Of a DNA stretch of 64,000 nucleotides, positions 8,405-17,033 are shown piece after piece (position 1 is the stretch's first letter; each line of letters opens with the position of its first letter). The notes under the pieces were generated by a model, which was not told where the DNA came from, did not search any database, and saw only the letters and a program-made list of their open reading frames with translations. The stretch lies in NCBI RefSeq assembly GCF_026586625.1, contig NZ_JAODIW010000006.1, forward strand, positions 1,401,061 to 1,465,060, in the 5' to 3' direction. This DNA comes from Halobium salinum. Lineage in GTDB: Archaea; Halobacteriota; Halobacteria; Halobacteriales; Haloferacaceae. The position numbers and the translations under genes are program-made.

Positions 8405-9247
8405 TCAGGCGGACGTTTTCCCCGAAATCACTTCGACCCGGGCGCGCTGTGTGAACGGCCCCCCGCCGAGAGCCGTCAGTCGTTCCCGAAGGTCGACCTC
8501 GAACGCCTCCTTCCGGCCGCCGAACGTCGCCGGCGACGCGAAGGAGAGCGAGAACACGTAGCCGACGACGCCGTCGACGCTCCACTCGCGGTCGACCGCG
8601 AAGACGCGCGTCTCGGTGTCGTCGAAGCCGAACGCTTCGAGCTTCGCGTCCCACGGGTCGTCGTACTCGACCGAGTCGGGGTCCACGCGCTCCGGCAGGT
8701 CGTCGAGGTAGTCGGCAGCGACGGCGTACACCTCCTCCTGCCACGACTCGCGGCCCTTCGTGAGCCACTCGCCGTCGGTGACCAGCGCGACGCCGCCGCC
8801 GGGTTCGGTCGCTCCGTGGAGGTGGTCGAGGGTTCGCCCCTGGTCCATCCAGTGGAACGACCGACCCATCGTCGTGAGTCGGAGCGGTGCGAGGTCGTCG
8901 CGCATCGTGCCGAGGTCGGCGTCGGAGCCGACGACCCACTCGGCGTTGTCGACGCCGGCGGCCTCGGCCCCCCGGCGGGCTTCCTCCAGCATGGCTTCGT
9001 TCGGATCGACGCCGACGACCTGCCCGACGGACGGGGCGAGGGGAATCGAGAGCTGGCCGGTGCCACAGCCGAGGTCGAGGACGCGGGCGTCGTCGTCGAG
9101 GGCGAAGCGGTCCCGGAGGTAATCGAGGGCCTGGTCGCCGTACGCCGGCCGATGCGCCGCGTAGTGGGACTCGGTGCTGGCGAAGCGGTCGGCGGGGTCG
9201 GTAGGGTCGGTAGGATCGGTGGGGTCGATGGGGTCTGCGGGGGGCAT
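8405..9247 (-). CDS. Class I SAM-dependent methyltransferase
   Basis: A 280-residue methyltransferase. After an odd proline/aspartate/threonine-rich N-terminus (residues 4-20, repeats of PTD) comes a Rossmann-type SAM domain with motif I VLDLGCGTGQLS, the acidic VGVDPNEAML, and FHWMDQGRTLDHL. The FHWMD pattern is common in small-molecule methyltransferases of the UbiE/YcgJ group; the substrate is unknown. The repetitive N-terminus comes from a 9-base DNA repeat and probably varies between strains. A start after the repeats is possible, but no ATG is placed there. Confidence 0.88.
   Translation of the reverse strand: MPPADPIDPTDPTDPTDPADRFASTESHYAAHRPAYGDQALDYLRDRFALDDDARVLDLGCGTGQLSIPLAPSVGQVVGVDPNEAMLEEARRGAEAAGVDNAEWVVGSDADLGTMRDDLAPLRLTTMGRSFHWMDQGRTLDHLHGATEPGGGVALVTDGEWLTKGRESWQEEVYAVAADYLDDLPERVDPDSVEYDDPWDAKLEAFGFDDTETRVFAVDREWSVDGVVGYVFSLSFASPATFGGRKEAFEVDLRERLTALGGGPFTQRARVEVISGKTSA
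9193..9236. repeat. Coding tandem repeat of about 9 bases
   Basis: Five degenerate copies of GGGTCGGTA-like units encode the PTD repeats at the N-terminus of the methyltransferase. Unit length is a multiple of three, so copy-number change keeps the frame. Confidence 0.75.
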
Positions 9248-9309
9248 GGGTACGGGGAGGCGAGCAGTGTTTTGGGGACGGGACGAGTTCTCCTCACGGA
9301 GTCGGCCGT

Positions 9310-10197
9310 TCAGAACTCGTAGACGACGGCGTCACACGCTTCGCAGGCGAGCAGTTCCTGTCCCGGCGTGTCGTAGATTCCCGACGTCCCGCCACAGCAG
9401 TCGGCGGCGACGGTCTCGGCGAGTCGGCCCGCACAGACGGGGCAGACGGGCGTGAACAGCCGGAGCGGCCGGGCCGCGGCGGTCCGAATCCCGTCCGGGA
9501 GGTCGTACTCCGCGAGGGCCCGCACGGCGGCCGTCTCGGCGATTGCGACGGGCCGAGAGAGCCACGCGAAGCGCTCGGAGGTGCCGCCGTCGAGCAGGAC
9601 GCCGCCGTCCTCGACCCGAGCGGGAGCGTCGAACGCCGCCGCGTCGGCGACGGCGGCGGCGAGTTCGTCGTCCGAGGCGTCCCGGAGGTCGGCCATTTCG
9701 GCCTCCCACGCGTCGTAGAACGCGTCACTCGGGGAGAGGTCGGGACCGTCGACGGCGAGCACGCCCGCCTCGACGAGGGCGCCGCTGACGGCTTCGGGGT
9801 CGGAAGCGGCCGCGTCGGAGGCGCCGGCGCCACCATCACCGTCGCCGGCGGTGAGGCTGTCGGACTCCCGAGCGACGGCCGCCGCGTCCGGGTCGGCCCC
9901 TTCGTGCTCGAAGCCGAGGGCGGCCGCGTCGACCGGGAGCGCGGCGACGAGTCGTGGCGCGAACGCGGGGGTGTAGGGGACGACGTACCCGCGAAGCCCG
10001 ATTGCGAGCGCGCCGCCGACGGCGACCAGCGCCGCGAGCGATGCCCACAGCGGCGCGAGGAGACCGACCGCGAGCGCGACGACGGCGGCGTTGACGACGG
10101 TGCAGGGTGCACACCGGTTCTCGCCGACGTACTCCGGGCTGACGAGCACGTCGCGGACGGTGTCGAGGACGGCCGAGCGGCGGTCCGGGTTCGACAT
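9310..10197 (-). CDS. Membrane protein with C-terminal zinc ribbon, unknown function
   Basis: A 295-residue protein I cannot assign. It has two adjacent hydrophobic helices (about residues 36-75), preceded by RCAPC. A long acidic alanine-rich middle follows. The C-terminus resembles a zinc ribbon, with CPVC near residue 253, a CC pair in ADCCGG and CEAC near residue 286. The arrangement suggests a membrane-anchored cytoplasmic metal-binding domain. It lies alone between the methyltransferase and a divergent small gene, 62 bases from the former. Confidence 0.7.
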   Translation of the reverse strand: MSNPDRRSAVLDTVRDVLVSPEYVGENRCAPCTVVNAAVVALAVGLLAPLWASLAALVAVGGALAIGLRGYVVPYTPAFAPRLVAALPVDAAALGFEHEGADPDAAAVARESDSLTAGDGDGGAGASDAAASDPEAVSGALVEAGVLAVDGPDLSPSDAFYDAWEAEMADLRDASDDELAAAVADAAAFDAPARVEDGGVLLDGGTSERFAWLSRPVAIAETAAVRALAEYDLPDGIRTAAARPLRLFTPVCPVCAGRLAETVAADCCGGTSGIYDTPGQELLACEACDAVVYEF

Positions 10198-10344
10198 GGC
10201 TCACACTGGTCGCCCGAGGGGTTTATCGGTTCGGTCCCGACGGTGGGCGACTCGGCGTCGTGAGCGTCGTTCCCCGGTCGCGGTCTCCCGGTCGCGAACG
10301 GTGGAGAGCGTAACGGCTTTGTCCCGTCCTGCCAAGGCTCCGGT

Positions 10345-10671
10345 ATGAGCGCCGACTGGCCACACGACCCCGACGGCGAGGAGGGGAGCGAGGGCGGCCG
10401 GAAGTACGGACACGCCGTGATTGCGAAGAAGATAGACGAAGACGAGGACTTCCCGCTCTCCCGGGAGGAGTTCGTCGCGGAGTACGGCGACGACCCCGTG
10501 CGCATCGACTACGAGACGGTCGTCTCCGTCCGCGACGTCTTCGACGGCATCGACCAGGACGAGTACGAGGACTTCCCGGACCTCCACAGGGCCCTCGGAC
10601 GCAACATGCGCGAGAAGGGGTACTGGTTCTACGAAGGGGCCGAGGAGTTCGTCGCGAAAAAGAGCCGCTGA
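10345..10671 (+). CDS. Conserved haloarchaeal protein, DUF5785-like
   Basis: A 108-residue soluble acidic protein with conserved-looking blocks DWPHDPDGEEGSEGGRKYGH, VIAKKIDEDEDFPLSREEFV and YGDDPVRIDYETVVSV. This resembles the haloarchaeal family annotated as DUF5785; I give that from memory and with moderate certainty. No function is known. It starts at the only suitable ATG and is convergent with uridine kinase, separated by a small CGGT tandem repeat. Confidence 0.72.
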   Translation: MSADWPHDPDGEEGSEGGRKYGHAVIAKKIDEDEDFPLSREEFVAEYGDDPVRIDYETVVSVRDVFDGIDQDEYEDFPDLHRALGRNMREKGYWFYEGAEEFVAKKSR

Positions 10672-10672
10672 G

Positions 10673-10692
10673 CGGTCGGTCGGTCGGTCGGT
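10673..10692. repeat. (CGGT)5 microsatellite
   Basis: Five perfect CGGT units lie directly after the stop of the DUF5785-like gene and before the end of udk. Confidence 0.85.
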
Positions 10693-10717
10693 CGGGTGGG
10701 AGCGAGTGGGGTGAGTC

Positions 10718-11440
10718 TCAGTTCTCGTCGTCGGTGAGGCCACCGGGTCCGGCGACTCCCTTCACGTCGTTTACGTCTTTCGCGTCGCCTTCGGCGTCCA
10801 GACGCTCCCACGTGCGCGTCTCACCGCCGTTCGCCTCCGCCTGAATCTTCTCCTCCAGCAGTTCGACGGCGACGCTGTTGGCCCCCTCGGGGATGATGAG
10901 GTCCGCGTGTTTCTTCGAGGGCTCGATGAACTGTTCGTGCATCGGTTTCACCGTCGAGAGGTACTGGTCGATGACCCCTTCGAGGTCGCGCCCGCGGTCG
11001 ATGACGTCGCGCTGGATGCGCCGAAGGATGCGCACGTCGGCGTCGGTCTCGACGTACAGCCGGAGGTCGAGCATGTCGTTGACCGCTTCGTCGTACAGGG
11101 CCAGAATCCCTTCGAGGACGATAACGTCGGTCGGCTCGACGCGGACGGTCTCGTCCTTGCGGTTGTGTAGTTCGAAATCGTACTGGGGCATGTCGACGGC
11201 ACGACCCTCTAGTAGCTCGCGGAGGTGTTCGCGCAACAGCTCCCATTCGAACGCCGAGGGGTGGTCGTAGTTCACCTCCTCGCGCTCCTCGATGTCGAGG
11301 TGGCTCAGGTCCTCGTAGTAGTTGTCCAGCGGAATCCGTGTCACCGACTCGCCGACGTTCTCCGTGACGAGGCGGGCGACGGTGGTCTTCCCGGCTCCCG
11401 TCCCCCCGGCAATCCCGATGACAAACGACGGGATACTCAT
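10718..11440 (-). CDS. udk: Uridine kinase
   Basis: A 240-residue P-loop kinase that phosphorylates uridine and cytidine in pyrimidine salvage. The Walker A motif is GGTGAGKTT (residues 11-19). Other family marks are IPLDNYYEDLSHL, NYDHPSAFEWELL, VIVLEGILALYDEAV and RRIQRDVIDRGRDLEGV. The last 30 residues are an acidic tail. A TATA-like GGTTCAAAC lies about 27 bases before the ATG. Confidence 0.94.
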   Translation of the reverse strand: MSIPSFVIGIAGGTGAGKTTVARLVTENVGESVTRIPLDNYYEDLSHLDIEEREEVNYDHPSAFEWELLREHLRELLEGRAVDMPQYDFELHNRKDETVRVEPTDVIVLEGILALYDEAVNDMLDLRLYVETDADVRILRRIQRDVIDRGRDLEGVIDQYLSTVKPMHEQFIEPSKKHADLIIPEGANSVAVELLEEKIQAEANGGETRTWERLDAEGDAKDVNDVKGVAGPGGLTDDEN

Positions 11441-11636
11441 TGCTCTCAGTACGAACAGCGCGGGGTTTGAACCTACTGTTTCGGCCGGAGGCCCAGCCCG
11501 GCCCGGTTCGCACCACCCTCACGACCGGTCCTTCGGCTCTCCGTCGCAGCGCTCACACCGAAGGTAGGATTACCCCGCCTCGGCGCTTAAGCCTGCCGGA
11601 GGTAGACTTTAGCCGTCGTCGTTCGAACTCTCGGGT

Positions 11637-12206
11637 ATGCGTGAAGACACCACGGTATACGACCTCATGGGCCGGGAGTTCGTGGGGGTGAGCGAATCCG
11701 ACTCCGTCGTCGACGCGGCGGAGTTACTCGTCGAGGAGGAGGTCGACTTCGTGGTGGTGGTGCGCGGTCGCGAACCGGTCGGGGAGATGACCGCTCGCGA
11801 CGCGGTCGAGGCGCTTCTCGACGGCGGCCCCGAGCGGGGAGAGACGGTCACCGTCGGCTCGGTGATGGACGAGGCGGCGGCGCGGATCGACGCTCGTGCG
11901 GACGTCGACGAGGCGGTCGACCGACTGCTCTCCGAGTCCGCCACCCACCTCCTCGTCGTCGACGGCGACGACATCGTCGGCGTACTGACCGAACGGGACG
12001 TGATGGCCGCGACGAGCTCCCGAGGACCGGAGTCGATGTCCGAAGCGGACGTCATCGAGACCAACGGCGGGTTCGACGTCGAGGAGTCGGCCCCCGTCGA
12101 CTCGGACTACTCGAACCAGAGCATCTGTGAGGTCTGTGGCGCGCTCTCTCGAGAGCTCTCGAACCGCAACGGCCAGTTGGTCTGTGCCGACTGCCGCGAG
12201 GTCTGA
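11637..12206 (+). CDS. CBS-pair protein with C-terminal zinc ribbon
   Basis: A 189-residue protein with two CBS domains (about residues 8-65 and 78-135; the second ends LLVVDGDDIVGVLTERDVMA), which usually bind adenosyl ligands. An acidic linker leads to a four-cysteine zinc ribbon (CEVCGALSREL with QLVCADC). CBS-zinc ribbon proteins are frequent single-gene regulators in archaea; the target is unknown. A TATA-like GACTTTAG about 27 bases before the ATG supports the start. Confidence 0.9.
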   Translation: MREDTTVYDLMGREFVGVSESDSVVDAAELLVEEEVDFVVVVRGREPVGEMTARDAVEALLDGGPERGETVTVGSVMDEAAARIDARADVDEAVDRLLSESATHLLVVDGDDIVGVLTERDVMAATSSRGPESMSEADVIETNGGFDVEESAPVDSDYSNQSICEVCGALSRELSNRNGQLVCADCREV

Positions 12207-12377
12207 AACGGTCGCGACGGAGACGGGAGTTTTCGACGCCGCCACCTCCGCTCTGTCGACCCGGCGGTCACCAGGGCCGGTTCGTAACGCACATCGTTGG
12301 AGGGTAACGACCCGACGTGTACGTAACCGTCGTCACCTGCTGGTTTTCCCCACGTTATCGTGTAACAAATAGGGTAC

Positions 12378-12385
12378 CTTTATAC
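12378..12385 (+). promoter_or_regulatory. TATA-like element of livK
   Basis: CTTTATAC is centred about 28 bases before the ATG at 12409, fitting a leaderless transcript. Confidence 0.65.
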
Positions 12386-12408
12386 GCAGGTGCCACAATC
12401 CGTGGGGT

Positions 12409-13767
12409 ATGGTTCGTGATATCGAACGACGCGACTTCGTGAAAGGGGTCGGGACCGCAGGCATCGTCGGACTCGCCGGCTGTACCGGCGGCGGTGGCGG
12501 TGGCAGCGACAACGGCTCCGACGGCGAGGAGACGACGACCGGTACCGACTCCGGCGGCTCCGGGGACGGCACCACGACCGGCTCCGACTCCGGCGGCTCC
12601 GGCGGGAGCGCCTCCCGCAGCGAGCCGATTCGCTACGGCGTGTTGCTCCCGACCACGGGCGACCTCGCCTCGGTGGGGAAGCCGATTCGCGACGCGGCGA
12701 CGCTGGTCGGTAAACAGCTCCAGAACGCCGACATGGGCGGCCTCTCGGTCGAGTACCAGGAGGAGGACACCCAGACCTCCCCGCAGGCGGGTATCAGCGC
12801 CGCCAACAGCCTCGTCAACGCCGGCGTCCCCGGCATCTGCGGACCGGCCTCCTCCGGTGTGAACATCCAAGTGAGCAAGCAGGTGTTCATCCCGAACGGG
12901 GTCGTGGGCTGTTCGCCGTCCTCGACGGCGCCGAGCGTCACGGACCTCGAAGACGACGGGTTCATCTTCCGGACCGCTCCCTCCGACGCCCTGCAGGGCC
13001 AGGTGATGGCACAGGTCGCGAACGAGAACCTCGGCTCGTCGACGGCCGCGACGATGTACGTCAACAACGACTACGGGCAACTGCTCTCCGAGTCGTTCGT
13101 CTCCGCCTTCGAGGAGGCCGGCGGCTCCGTCAACAACCAGGTCTCCTTCGAGAAGGAGCAGTCTTCCTACACCTCGAAGCTCCAGAGCGCGCTCGGCGAC
13201 GAGCCGGACCTGCTCATCGTCATCGGCTACCCGGCGTCCGGCATCCAGATATTCAAAGACTTCTACGCGGACTTCGACGCGAGCAACTTCGACGTGCTTC
13301 TGACGGACGGGATGAAGGACCCGGCGATGCAGAAGCAGGTCGGCAACCCGATGGAGAACGTCACCGGCACGGCGCCGGCGCCCGTCGGTCCAGCCGCCGA
13401 CGCGTTCGCGCAGCTGTACCAGGAGGAGTACAGCCGCGAACCCGGCGTGTTCAACGCCCACGCCTACGACGCCTCCGCCGTTCTCGTCCTCGCCAACGCG
13501 ATGGCCGGAGAGAACTCCGGCGAGAAGGTCGCCGAGATGATGCCGGAGGTCGCCAACCCCGAGGGGACGGAGGTCACCGTCGAGAACCTCGCGGAGGGCG
13601 TCCAGATGGCCGCGAACGGCGAACCGGTCATGTACCAGGGCGCGTCCAGTCCCGTCGACTTCGACGACGCCGGCGACATGGCTTCGGTCTCCTACGACGT
13701 GTGGAAGTTCGCCCCCGACTCCGAGTCCGGCATCGAGGTCTCCGAGACCATCGACTTCGAGAAGTAG
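12409..13767 (+). CDS. livK: Branched-chain amino-acid ABC transporter, substrate-binding lipoprotein
   Basis: A 452-residue type I periplasmic-binding-type protein. It begins with a Tat motif (ERRDFVKGVG) and lipobox LAGC (Cys25), followed by a Gly/Ser/Thr linker to about residue 65. This is the usual form for a haloarchaeal membrane-anchored binding protein. The binding domain shows YGVLLPTTGDLASVGKPI and GPASSGVNIQ. It should feed the permease encoded by livHMGF, whose genes converge on it from the right, although ligand specificity (amino acid, urea or amide) cannot be read from sequence. Confidence 0.92.
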   Translation: MVRDIERRDFVKGVGTAGIVGLAGCTGGGGGGSDNGSDGEETTTGTDSGGSGDGTTTGSDSGGSGGSASRSEPIRYGVLLPTTGDLASVGKPIRDAATLVGKQLQNADMGGLSVEYQEEDTQTSPQAGISAANSLVNAGVPGICGPASSGVNIQVSKQVFIPNGVVGCSPSSTAPSVTDLEDDGFIFRTAPSDALQGQVMAQVANENLGSSTAATMYVNNDYGQLLSESFVSAFEEAGGSVNNQVSFEKEQSSYTSKLQSALGDEPDLLIVIGYPASGIQIFKDFYADFDASNFDVLLTDGMKDPAMQKQVGNPMENVTGTAPAPVGPAADAFAQLYQEEYSREPGVFNAHAYDASAVLVLANAMAGENSGEKVAEMMPEVANPEGTEVTVENLAEGVQMAANGEPVMYQGASSPVDFDDAGDMASVSYDVWKFAPDSESGIEVSETIDFEK

Positions 13768-13960
13768 TCGGCTCGGGTCGCTCCAGAACGGTACTCTTTC
13801 GGCCGCAACGCCCCCGAGCGCCAGCCGTGGCGACCACCGAGCGAGAGCGGACGTACCGGCGGCTCGGCCGGGGCTCGACGGCCGACCGACGCCGGCCCGC
13901 GTGGCTCGCGCTGAGACGTCGACGACGAACGGAGACCGGGAGCGGAGCGTCGAGCGCCGC

Positions 13961-14722
13961 TCAGCCGCCGAGGAACCGCTGGCGGACCTCCTCGTCGTCG
14001 AGGAGGTCCCGACCGCTGCCGACGTACCCGTTCTTCCCGTTGACGAGCACGTACCCCCGGTCACAGCGCCGCAGTGCCTCCTTTGCGTTCTGCTCGACCA
14101 TCAGAATCGCCGTGCCGGCGTCGTTGATGTCGTCGATGCGGTCGAACATGTCGGCGACGAGGTCGGGTGCGAGCCCGGCAGAGGGCTCGTCGAGCAACAG
14201 GAGTTTCGGCTCGAGCATCAGCGCCCGACCCATCGCGAGCATCTGCTGTTGGCCGCCGGACATCGTGCCGGCCTTCTGCTCCTGGCGGCGTTCGAGGATG
14301 GGAAAGCGGTCGAACACCGCCTGCAGGGCGTCCTCGGGCACTTCGTCGAGGATGTACGCGCCCATCTCCAAGTTCTCGCGCACCGTCAGCGACGAGAACA
14401 CGTTGTCGTTCTGCGGGACGTAACCGAGCCCGTGGTGGATTATCTCCTCGGGGACCATCTGCGTGATGTCGGTGCCGTCGAAGGTGACGGTGCCGCCCAT
14501 GTGGGAGGTGAGCCCGAAGACGGACTTCATCGCCGTCGACTTCCCGGCGCCGTTGGGGCCGACGATGGTGACGTACTCACCCCGCCCGACCGTCATCTCG
14601 AGGTCGGTGAGAATCTGGAGGTCGCCGTAGCCGGCGTCGAGGTTCGACACCTCGAGGAGGGTCTCCCGCGCACGGGTCTCCTCGGCCTCGATGTCCGCGG
14701 CGGCCGTCTCGCTCTCGCTCAC
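13961..14722 (-). CDS. livF: Branched-chain amino-acid ABC transporter ATP-binding protein LivF
   Basis: A 253-residue ABC ATPase with Walker A GPNGAGKST, Q-loop YVPQNDNVFSSLT, signature MSGGQQQMLAMGRAL and Walker B LLLLDEPSAGLAP. The short form and MSGGQQQ signature are those of LivF. Last gene of the leftward livHMGF operon; its ATG overlaps the livG stop by ATGA (14719-14722). It is convergent with livK. Confidence 0.94.
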   Translation of the reverse strand: MSESETAAADIEAEETRARETLLEVSNLDAGYGDLQILTDLEMTVGRGEYVTIVGPNGAGKSTAMKSVFGLTSHMGGTVTFDGTDITQMVPEEIIHHGLGYVPQNDNVFSSLTVRENLEMGAYILDEVPEDALQAVFDRFPILERRQEQKAGTMSGGQQQMLAMGRALMLEPKLLLLDEPSAGLAPDLVADMFDRIDDINDAGTAILMVEQNAKEALRRCDRGYVLVNGKNGYVGSGRDLLDDEEVRQRFLGG

Positions 14723-15669
14723 TCGACCTCACCCCCGAGGTACGCCTCGATGACGCGTTCGTCCGCCTTGATTTCGGCCGGTTCGCCGTCCGCCAGTAGC
14801 TTGCCCTGGTGTAACACCAGCACGCGCGAGCAGTTCTCCATGATGAGGTCGATGTCGTGTTCGACGAGCAGGAACGTGTACCCCTGCTCGCGCAGTTCGT
14901 GGACGTGTTCGAGCAGTCGGTTCTCGAGGGAGGGGTTGACCCCCGCGAACGGCTCGTCCAGGAGCAGGATGTCCGGGTCGGTCATCAGCGCCCGGGCGAG
15001 TTCCAGTAGCTTGCGCTGGCCGCCCGAGAGGTTCCCGGCGTACTCCTCGGCGAGGTGGGCGATGTCGAAGAAGTCGAGCATCTCCCAGACGCGTTCGAGG
15101 ACTTTCTCCTCGTCACGCTTGACGCTCGACCGGACCCCGGGCGTCACCGCGCGCCAGAGGGACTCCCCGGACTGGTGTTGCGGGCCGAGCATCATGTTCT
15201 CGAGGACGGTCATCTCCTCCAGCTCGCGGGCGATTTGGAACGTCCGGACGAGCCCGCGGTCGGCGATTTCGTAGGGCTGTTTCCCCGTGATGTCGTCCCC
15301 GTTCAGGAGCACCTGCCCGGAGTCCGGGCGGTTGAACCCCGTGATGAGGTTGAACGTCGTCGACTTCCCGGCGCCGTTCGGGCCGATGAGACCCGTCATC
15401 TTCCCCGCCTCGACGGCGAAGGAGGTGCCGTCGACGGCGGTGATGCCGCCGAAGGTCTTGCGCAGGTTCTTCACGGCCAGCGCCGGCGTCCCGTCGATGT
15501 GGGCGCCGACCTCGTCGGCCTCGCGGCCCGTGGCCGTCACGCCGGCGTCGTCGTCGCGGCCGGTCGCGGAGGCGGGCGCTTCGGCGTCGGTGTCGGCACC
15601 GGACGCGTCCGATTCGGCGGTCGGCTCGTCGCCGGCGGCCGACCCGCTCCCGGCGGTGTCGGAGCTCAC
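14719..15669 (-). CDS. livG: Branched-chain amino-acid ABC transporter ATP-binding protein LivG
   Basis: A 316-residue ABC ATPase. A disordered acidic Ala/Ser/Asp-rich extension of about 60 residues precedes the core domain: FGGITAVDGTSF, Walker A GPNGAGKST, signature LSGGQRKLLELARAL and Walker B ILLLDEPFAGVNP. The C-terminal YLGGE is typical of LivG. The N-terminal extension is longer than in bacterial homologues. Overlaps livM and livF by ATGA at both ends. Confidence 0.94.
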   Translation of the reverse strand: MSSDTAGSGSAAGDEPTAESDASGADTDAEAPASATGRDDDAGVTATGREADEVGAHIDGTPALAVKNLRKTFGGITAVDGTSFAVEAGKMTGLIGPNGAGKSTTFNLITGFNRPDSGQVLLNGDDITGKQPYEIADRGLVRTFQIARELEEMTVLENMMLGPQHQSGESLWRAVTPGVRSSVKRDEEKVLERVWEMLDFFDIAHLAEEYAGNLSGGQRKLLELARALMTDPDILLLDEPFAGVNPSLENRLLEHVHELREQGYTFLLVEHDIDLIMENCSRVLVLHQGKLLADGEPAEIKADERVIEAYLGGEVE

Positions 15670-17033
15670 TGCTCCTCACCCCCGTCGGTCGCGGCGGTGG
15701 CGTCCGTCGTCTCGCGGCTCCGGTTCGGCCGCGAGAGCCCGATGCTGGCGGCGGTCTCCTTGCGGTGGCCCAACAGCCCCTCGGGGCGACGCTGCATCAG
15801 GACGATGAGCACGACGCCGACGAGGACCAGCCGAAGCGGCCCGATGTTGTCGATGCCGTACGCGACGAAGGCGAGCGGTTCGAGGTCGAACAGCGCGCCG
15901 ACCGCCCGCGCGAACGTCGGCGGCGCGGAGGGGAGCCCCCCGGTGTCGCCGGCGATGCTGGCGAGGTAGCGCGGGAGTTCGAAGAGGACGGCCGCGAACA
16001 TCGCGGCGCCGACGACGCCGCCGGTGTTCGAGCCGGCGCCGCCGATGATGAGCGCGATCCAGACGAAGAAGGTCACCTGCGGGAGGAACGTGTTCGGGTT
16101 GATGAACCCGTAGCTCCCGAACCAGAGGATGCCGGCCAGCCCCATCAGCGAGCAGCCGACCATGAACGATTTGATCTTGAACAGCCGGGTGTTCTTTCCG
16201 AGCGCGCGGGCCACGTCCTCGTCCTCCCGGATGGACTTCAGCACGCGGCCGAACGGCGAGTGACCGATGCGCTGGAGGAGCCAGTAGTACGCGACGACGA
16301 CGACGAGCAGGACGAACGCGTAGTACCAGTTGTTGATGACGCTCTGTTGGACCCCCATGCCGGAGAGAACGCTCCCGAAGGCGTCGAACAGGACGTTCAG
16401 CCCCGGCACCGAGGCGAGGAACTCCACGACGACGGTGTCGGGGTCGGCCTCGATGCCGATGCCGCTTCCCCCGCCGGTGCCGAGTTGCGTCCCGAACACG
16501 GTGAACGTCTGAACCGCCGAGGAGAGGTACGTGAGCCGAATGATCTCCGCCAGGGCGATGGTGACGATGGCGAGGTAGTCCGCGCGCAGGCGCAGCGCCG
16601 GGAGCGCGGCGACGAGACCGATGACCGCCGCCGCGGCCATCCCGAGGGCTATCCCAGCCCAGATCGGGAGGCCGAGACCCGGGACGCGAGCGTCCGGGGC
16701 GGCCGTCGCCATCGCCATCGTGTAGGTGCCGACGGCCATGAAGCCGGCGACGCCGATGTTGAACAGCCCGGTGTACCCCCAGTGGAGGTTCAGCGCGAGC
16801 ACGACCAGCGCGTACACCGCGGTGAGGAACGTCACCTGCGAGAGCGCGTTCACGATGCCGTTCGTGTCGTAGCCGAGTACGACCCCGATGGCGACGAAGA
16901 CGACGTACACCGCGAGCATGAGCCCGACGACGATGCCGAGGTCGGTCCCGGCGGCGCCGTCGCCCGGGGCGCCGGCGTCGGTGTCGGCCCGACCGGTTCC
17001 AGTGAGCCGGTCGAGGTAGTCGCGGACGCTCAT
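15666..17033 (-). CDS. livM: Branched-chain amino-acid ABC transporter permease LivM
   Basis: A 455-residue permease with about ten hydrophobic helices. The LivM hallmark HWGYTGLFNIGVAGFMAVG is near residue 105, and the coupling-helix region reads GRVLKSIREDEDVARALGKN. A central loop of about 45 residues is inserted between helices. The C-terminus ends in a basic/acidic cytoplasmic tail. Translationally coupled to livH and livG by ATGA overlaps. Confidence 0.94.
   Translation of the reverse strand: MSVRDYLDRLTGTGRADTDAGAPGDGAAGTDLGIVVGLMLAVYVVFVAIGVVLGYDTNGIVNALSQVTFLTAVYALVVLALNLHWGYTGLFNIGVAGFMAVGTYTMAMATAAPDARVPGLGLPIWAGIALGMAAAAVIGLVAALPALRLRADYLAIVTIALAEIIRLTYLSSAVQTFTVFGTQLGTGGGSGIGIEADPDTVVVEFLASVPGLNVLFDAFGSVLSGMGVQQSVINNWYYAFVLLVVVVAYYWLLQRIGHSPFGRVLKSIREDEDVARALGKNTRLFKIKSFMVGCSLMGLAGILWFGSYGFINPNTFLPQVTFFVWIALIIGGAGSNTGGVVGAAMFAAVLFELPRYLASIAGDTGGLPSAPPTFARAVGALFDLEPLAFVAYGIDNIGPLRLVLVGVVLIVLMQRRPEGLLGHRKETAASIGLSRPNRSRETTDATAATDGGEEQ

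Noticed and set aside
10673-10692. CGGT repeat as a regulatory element
   Set aside because: It lies between two convergent gene ends; a simple slippage microsatellite is the simpler reading.
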